A program made the translations under genes and the position numbers. The notes under the pieces were generated by a model, which ran no database searches, was not told the origin of the DNA, and saw nothing but the letters and a program-made list of their open reading frames with translations. 9,796 bases of DNA from Clostridia bacterium (GTDB lineage: Bacteria; Bacillota_A; Clostridia; Christensenellales; Aristaeellaceae). The stretch is from assembly GCA_017430945.1 (NCBI GenBank), contig JAFRMB010000149.1, positions 1 through 9,796 on the forward strand, in the 5' to 3' direction. Positions 6,127-9,796 of the stretch are shown in pieces (within the stretch, counting starts at the first letter, position 1; each line of letters begins with the position of its first letter).

Positions 6127-7097
6127 TTCTGCCTCAGGTCCCTTCCCTCGAACAGCACCGCCGCGCCTGCCGTCGTATCGAGCAGCCGTGATGCCACGCG
6201 TTCGCCGTAGCGTTCCTTCAGTTGAGGCGGCGTCAGGTTGGTCGCCACCACGGTGTGACGCTTGGCAGCATTGCGCTCGTTGAGCAGCGTGAACAGATAC
6301 TCCACCGTGATGTTGCGCATCATGGGTTCCGTGCCCAGATCGTCGATCAGCAGCAGCGGCGCATCGATCAACGCCGAAAAGCCGTCATAGCGCTCATCGT
6401 TGGCCATGTGCTGCTGGCGCATGGCCTCGAACAGCCTGAACGCCGTGATGCGCACGGCCGAGTAGCCCCTGCGCGTCACCCGCTCGAATATACAGTTCAA
6501 CAAAAACGTCTTGCCCAGCCCGCCGCCTCCGGTGAGCAGCAGGTTCCTGTACCGGAAATCCGGGAAGCCGTCGGCGTAGGCCTCGCACAGCTTGCGATAC
6601 TTGTCCATCGTCGCCCGCTGGCCGTTCTCCTCGGGGATGACGTTCAGATCGAACGCCTCGAAATTCTGCTCGTCCAGCCCCGCCATGCTGCCGTCTTCGT
6701 ACTGTCTGAGCCGCAGCCGCGCTTCAAAACACTCGCAAAAGCGACGGGGCATCTCGCCCACATAGCCTGTGTCCTGGCACACGGGACACCGGTAGCGCAT
6801 CGAAAGCTGATCCTCCGGCAGGCCCGCGCCCTTCAGCAGCGCGCGGATCTCGGCGTTGATGGCCTGCCCGCGCGCCTTCATGCCCTCAGCGACGGCCCTG
6901 CGCGCTTCCACGGTGTGCTGCTCGAGTATCGAGTGCATCGCGCCGAGCGCCAGCGACGCGCTCTCCTCTCTGAGTGCCCCGATGCCGGGGGCCTTTTCGC
7001 AGGCCTCAGAGAGCCGGCGCGCCTGATCCGCTTCGTCGTCCGCGCGCTGCCGGGCGTATTCCTCCAACAGCGCCTGTATGTGCTCTGCGCGGGTCAT
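6123..7097 (-). CDS. dnaC: DnaC/DnaI-like replicative helicase loader, AAA+ ATPase with zinc finger
   Basis: This 324-residue protein loads the replicative helicase onto DNA. Its N-terminal half is helical (1-95), as in DnaI domains that contact helicase. Next is a zinc-binding cluster CPVCQDTG...CEC (Cys104, Cys107, Cys121, Cys123). The AAA+ core follows, with Walker A GGGGLGKT (190-197, Lys196), Walker B LLLIDD (248-253), sensor I VVATNL (Asn287), and an arginine-finger region ERVASRLLD (Arg300/Arg304). The ATG at 7097 overlaps the TGA of the DnaD-like gene by 4 nt (ATGA), and GAGGAGGG is just upstream. The pairing of a DnaD-like gene with a DnaI-like gene is the standard Firmicute primosome neighbourhood. 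IstB-type transposition ATPases share the core, but the zinc finger and the DnaD-like partner argue for a loader. Confidence 0.9.
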   Translation of the reverse strand: MTRAEHIQALLEEYARQRADDEADQARRLSEACEKAPGIGALREESASLALGAMHSILEQHTVEARRAVAEGMKARGQAINAEIRALLKGAGLPEDQLSMRYRCPVCQDTGYVGEMPRRFCECFEARLRLRQYEDGSMAGLDEQNFEAFDLNVIPEENGQRATMDKYRKLCEAYADGFPDFRYRNLLLTGGGGLGKTFLLNCIFERVTRRGYSAVRITAFRLFEAMRQQHMANDERYDGFSALIDAPLLLIDDLGTEPMMRNITVEYLFTLLNERNAAKRHTVVATNLTPPQLKERYGERVASRLLDTTAGAAVLFEGRDLRQK

Positions 7098-8551
7098 TTC
7101 TGTCCCTCCTCGTCGCCAAACTCCCTGTCGTAGTCAAAGTAAAAGTCCTTGCCAAAGTCCTCGTCCCGGTACTCCCGCTGCGCGTAGTTGAGCGCCGGGT
7201 TCGCAGGCGCGGGTCTCGCCCCTGAAGCCCGCCGGGCCTCGTGCTGCGCCCTGGCTTCGGCAACGGTCGATATGTTGTCGCGCTGCCAGCCCTCCAGCAG
7301 CTTTTCCATGTACGCCATCGAGCCACCCGCGCCCTGCGCACATTCAGCGGCAAAATCGATCAGCGCCTCGGGATAGCGTTCGCGCCAGGCGCGATAACGC
7401 GCGATCTCCGCCTGTCCCGGCCGGCGGTCCGGATAGCCCGCCTGTTTATACACCGCCCGCAGCTGTCTGGCGCTGGCCGCCATCTCCCGGGTGTAGGCCT
7501 CCACCTGCGCCACGGTCGTCAGTCCCGCGCCGCGCCAGAGGTCGAGCCGCCACTCCAGATCGTCGAAGCTGTGCCGGTTCACCTGGTGGCACTGGATCGC
7601 CGCCAGATGGATCACATCCTCGCTGAAGCCCGCGTCGAGCAGCGCCCGATAGCGCCGCTCGTCCTCCGGCGAAGGCTGCGGGCTTCCCGGCCTGAGCTCC
7701 CGAAGCAGCGCCACCAGTGGCTCGCGCAGCCCGCCGCCGTCCTCGCGCTGTCTGGCAAGGATCCCCTCCAGATAGGCAAAGGACGGGTTGCGGGCCCTGG
7801 TGGTCTCCCCGCACGCCGATAGGATCTGCGCCTGATCGCAGCCCCATTCTTCGACCCAGCGGCGCACGCAGTCCAGCTCCGGCAGCGACGGCTGCCGGGG
7901 AATGCCCAGTTGTTTGAGCACCTCGCGGGCGATCGGAGCGATATTCGTCTCGTCAGCGATGGCGCGCTCCACCTCCTCCAGCGTGTGGATGCCGGCCATC
8001 GACCAGGCCTCGGCAACGCGATCCATGCGCTTGAACACCGACGCCGGCTTGGGCGAGCGCACCCTTGAGGTGCTGATGCCATACGACACGATGCGCAGCA
8101 CGGCCGCCTGATCGAATCCCAGTATATTCAGCCAGTCTGCCGCCTTTCGGAATTCGCGATCATCGATCATGTTTTCCCCAAACAGCGACTGCAGCTGGTT
8201 GTGGAAGTCCCTGTAGGCGTACATCTTCTGTTCCATCCTGTCGGAGGCAGATGCCTGGCCGTGCAGCATGACCAGCTCGTACGCCAGCGGATTGTCAGCC
8301 ACCCTGCGCACCAGCCCGCGCCGCTCCCAGTAGTCGAAGGCTTCCTGCACCGCTTCCTCCCCCATGCGAAGCGCCCTGGCCATTTCAGCCAGGCTGTCGC
8401 CGAGCTCAGGATGCAGCGCCAGCATCCGCGCGTACAGATAGACCTTCAGCGCAGGGGCGGGGGCATCGAACATGTGCTCGATCAGAAACAGGTTCTCTAT
8501 CGGCGTGACGTCGAACAGCGCCGCCTCGCCGGCAAATGAACAGAATGACAT
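7094..8551 (-). CDS. Multi-repeat DnaD-like primosomal protein
   Basis: This 485-residue protein is about twice the length of Bacillus DnaD (about 230). Residues 1-100 form a winged-helix-like N-domain (KVYLYARMLALHPELGDSLAEMARAL, then an FDYWERRGLVRRV wing). After it I see about four related helical units at 110-195, 205-272, 295-352 and 365-435. Several end in the DnaD-type pattern of an aromatic/Trp helix, then GI.T and V/A-E-A. Examples are AWSMAGIHTLEEVERA, LWRGAGLTTVAQVEAY and MEKLLEGWQRDNISTVAEA; the second unit has AYLEGILARQRED instead. The tail (440-485) is acidic and aromatic. DnaD domains bind and remodel DNA and help start or restart replication with DnaB/DnaI. The ATG at 8551 has GGAGAGG 8 nt upstream. 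It is first in the operon and overlaps the loader gene by 4 nt. The unit boundaries are by eye. Confidence 0.82.
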   Translation of the reverse strand: MSFCSFAGEAALFDVTPIENLFLIEHMFDAPAPALKVYLYARMLALHPELGDSLAEMARALRMGEEAVQEAFDYWERRGLVRRVADNPLAYELVMLHGQASASDRMEQKMYAYRDFHNQLQSLFGENMIDDREFRKAADWLNILGFDQAAVLRIVSYGISTSRVRSPKPASVFKRMDRVAEAWSMAGIHTLEEVERAIADETNIAPIAREVLKQLGIPRQPSLPELDCVRRWVEEWGCDQAQILSACGETTRARNPSFAYLEGILARQREDGGGLREPLVALLRELRPGSPQPSPEDERRYRALLDAGFSEDVIHLAAIQCHQVNRHSFDDLEWRLDLWRGAGLTTVAQVEAYTREMAASARQLRAVYKQAGYPDRRPGQAEIARYRAWRERYPEALIDFAAECAQGAGGSMAYMEKLLEGWQRDNISTVAEARAQHEARRASGARPAPANPALNYAQREYRDEDFGKDFYFDYDREFGDEEGQK

Positions 8552-8599
8552 AGCTTGAGCCTCTCCGGTCTTTTCTCTTCGTGATATGATCTCGAATAT

Positions 8600-8628
8600 A
8601 TCATACCATATCCGACGTTAAAATACAA
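8600..8628 (-). promoter_or_regulatory. Promoter of the dnaD-like operon
   Basis: On the minus strand, -35 TTGTAT (8628-8623), a 17-bp spacer and -10 TATGAT (8605-8600) with a TGG extension form an extended -10 sigma-A promoter. The predicted start near 8593 leaves a leader of about 40 nt before the ATG at 8551. A loose inverted repeat (TGATAT 8582-8587 / ATATCA 8598-8603) overlaps the -10 region. Confidence 0.65.
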
Positions 8629-8670
8629 TCCGCCTTCGGCATCCGTCTTCTATGCCGGCGTGCCGCATCA

Positions 8671-8699
8671 TTGATTCCGGGCTGCGTATATGGTATAAT
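8671..8699 (+). promoter_or_regulatory. Promoter of the VanZ-family gene
   Basis: -35 TTGATT (8671-8676), a 17-bp spacer and a perfect -10 TATAAT (8694-8699), preceded by TGG as an extended -10. The start site would fall near 8706, about 25 nt before the GTG at 8731. It diverges from the dnaD-like operon promoter. Confidence 0.75.
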
Positions 8700-8717
8700 C
8701 GTGCCATTCATGATCTC

Positions 8718-8730
8718 AGGAGGATCCTCC
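8718..8730 (+). promoter_or_regulatory. Shine-Dalgarno of the VanZ gene embedded in a palindrome
   Basis: The AGGAGG ribosome binding site is part of the perfect palindrome GGAGGATCCTCC (8719-8730), which abuts the GTG start. It can form only a 4-bp GGAG/CTCC stem with a GATC loop, a weak but possible occlusion. It also decides the start at GTG 8731. Confidence 0.65.
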
Positions 8731-9249
8731 GTGTCATTCTCATCGATCCTGCGTTACACGCTGGGCGCGCTGCTGTTCTCGCTGGCAGCCTGCGGGCTTT
8801 GGCTGGCATGGCGTCTCGGCCGTCGGCGCCCGTGGGCGCGGCGCGATACACAGATGCTCATCTGTGTCGGCTACCTGTCGGCGCTCATCCAGATCACCGG
8901 CCTTCGTCTGGGGCTCGTGGCGCCGAGCTTCCTGGGCGGACGGCTGAATCTCGTCCCGTTCCGAACGACGCTTTCCGAATGGGCCGGCGGCATCTGGCCC
9001 TTTTTGTACCATGTTCTGGGCAACATGCTGTGGTTCGTGCCGCTCGGGTTCCTGCTGCCGCGTCTGCACAAGCGCTGCAGATGGTCCCATGTGCTGCTGT
9101 GCGGCGCGCTCGTCTCCCTGCTGGCAGAGGTGCTCCAGTTTTTGATGGGCAGCGGTGTGAGCGACGTCGACGACCTGATCCTCAACGCGCTGGGCGCGCT
9201 GCTGGGCTGGCTCATGCACCGCCTGTTCCGGCAAAACACCATCATTTAA
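8731..9249 (+). CDS. VanZ-family integral membrane protein
   Basis: This 172-residue, four- to five-helix membrane protein is of the VanZ family (named for teicoplanin resistance; most members have unknown roles). Hydrophobic segments lie at about 7-28, 42-62, 88-110, 120-139 and 148-165. Family motifs are NLVPFRTT (73-80), GNMLWFVPLGFLLP (97-110), LLAEVLQ (130-136, Glu133) and SDVDDLILNALGALLG (144-159). The start is GTG at 8731, with AGGAGG (8718-8723) 7 nt upstream. The in-frame ATG at 8710 is rejected because it lies only a few bases after the predicted transcription start and in front of that ribosome binding site. It has its own extended -10 promoter. No terminator is visible before the next gene, so the two may be cotranscribed. 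There are no van resistance genes nearby, so glycopeptide resistance should not be inferred. Confidence 0.85.
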   Translation: MSFSSILRYTLGALLFSLAACGLWLAWRLGRRRPWARRDTQMLICVGYLSALIQITGLRLGLVAPSFLGGRLNLVPFRTTLSEWAGGIWPFLYHVLGNMLWFVPLGFLLPRLHKRCRWSHVLLCGALVSLLAEVLQFLMGSGVSDVDDLILNALGALLGWLMHRLFRQNTII

Positions 9250-9323
9250 CACAGACAGGTTGAAAAGTGCTCCAAAATCTGATAACCTATTAAAGCAAAT
9301 AATTCCGTAAAGAGGGTATCGCA
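9250..9323 (+). other. Short AT-rich spacer before the glycyl-tRNA synthetase gene
   Basis: The 74-nt gap is more AT-rich than its surroundings. TTGAAA (9260-9265) is a plausible -35, but no good -10 lies 16-18 nt downstream. There is no terminator hairpin and no room for a T-box leader. AGAGGG (9311-9316) serves as the ribosome binding site for the ATG at 9324. Confidence 0.5.
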
Positions 9324-9796
9324 ATGGCAAAACTCACGATGGACAAGCTCGTCGCGCTGTGCAAGAACCGCGGCTACATCTTCGCCGGCTCTGAGATCGA
9401 CGGCGGCCTGGCCAATACCTGGGATTACGGCCCGCTTGGCGTTGAGTTCAAAAACACCGTGAAGAAGGCCTGGTGGAAGAAATTCATCACGGAAAACAAA
9501 TATAATGTAGGTGTGGACTGCGCCATCCTGATGAATCCCCAGACGTGGGTGGCGTCAGGCCATCTTGGCGGTTTTTCCGACCCGCTGATGGACTGCCGTG
9601 AATGCCATGAACGTTTCAGGGCAGATAAAATCATTGAAGATTATTGTGCCGAAAAAGGGATCGTCCTCGAAAAATCTCCGGACGCCATGAGCCAGGAAGA
9701 GATGAAGCAGTTCATCGAGGACCAGAATATTCCCTGCCCGACCTGCGGCAAGCACAACTTTACCGATATCCGTCAGTTCAACCTGATGTTCAAGAC
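9324..9796 (+). CDS. glyS: Glycyl-tRNA synthetase, single-chain class II type, N-terminal part (3' cut by window edge)
   Basis: The first 157 codons are present. The enzyme charges tRNA(Gly) with glycine using ATP. The sequence matches the homodimeric (alpha2) class II form and not the alpha2beta2 GlyQ/GlyS form: LCKNRGYIFAGSEIDGGLAN near the start, TWDYGPLGVEFKN (32-44), and the motif-1 region MNPQTWVASGHLGGFSDP (70-87). Two Cys pairs, CREC (91-94) and CPTC (138-141), flank the insertion typical of bacterial members of this form and may bind zinc. The start is the ATG at 9324 with AGAGGG 7 nt upstream. Parts of the gene (about 9480-9510 and 9618-9660) are visibly poorer in G+C than neighbouring genes. 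No T-box precedes it. Confidence 0.93.
   Translation, partial: MAKLTMDKLVALCKNRGYIFAGSEIDGGLANTWDYGPLGVEFKNTVKKAWWKKFITENKYNVGVDCAILMNPQTWVASGHLGGFSDPLMDCRECHERFRADKIIEDYCAEKGIVLEKSPDAMSQEEMKQFIEDQNIPCPTCGKHNFTDIRQFNLMFK

Noticed and set aside
6222..7133. 303-codon open frame on the plus strand
   Set aside because: It lies opposite the helicase loader, which has clear Walker A/B and zinc-finger motifs. No ribosome binding site or domain supports the plus frame.
9250..9323. T-box riboswitch upstream of the glycyl-tRNA synthetase
   Set aside because: The gap is 74 nt, too short for a T-box, and it has no terminator/antiterminator pair.

Overview
The window looks like chromosomal DNA of a high-G+C member of the Clostridia (Firmicutes/Bacillota). 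The evidence is a four-domain-type Firmicute ribosomal protein S1, a DnaD-like/DnaI-like replication pair, a VanZ-family membrane protein, a single-chain glycyl-tRNA synthetase, strong AGGAGG-type ribosome binding sites and sigma-A type promoters. A placement near Christensenellales is only a guess from composition and gene style. I see no rRNA, tRNA, CRISPR array, insertion sequence or phage gene.

Layout. Positions 1-586 (+) hold the 3' end of an S1 gene. After a hairpin-rich 188-nt gap comes an alpha/beta hydrolase of the monoacylglycerol-lipase type (775-1710, +), which ends at a near-perfect intrinsic terminator. Convergent to it is a MarR-family regulator (1823-2746, -) with an unusual N-terminal cysteine cluster, a Gly/His-rich linker and a repeat tail. 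Its canonical promoter lies between two arms of a perfect 11-bp inverted repeat.

Positions 2972-8551 (-) form what looks like one five-gene operon, transcribed right to left: a multi-repeat DnaD-like protein, a DnaC/DnaI-like AAA+ helicase loader, a YbaK/ProXp-type aminoacyl-tRNA deacylase, a ParB-like/BMP fusion protein, and a small metallophosphoesterase. The first three genes overlap by 4 nt each, the fourth follows after 18 nt and the fifth after 83 nt. A promoter sits at about 8600-8628 and a terminator at 2919-2958. Diverging from this operon are a VanZ-family membrane protein (8731-9249, +) and then the start of a glycyl-tRNA synthetase (9324 to the edge, +).

The most interesting items are these: the cytoplasmic ParB-like plus BMP-type binding protein, which has no signal peptide and sits beside a phosphoesterase; the DnaD-like protein that seems to carry about four DnaD-type helical units; the MarR regulator and its operator layout; and the leader of the hydrolase gene, where three hairpins and a competing 9-bp pairing resemble an attenuator.
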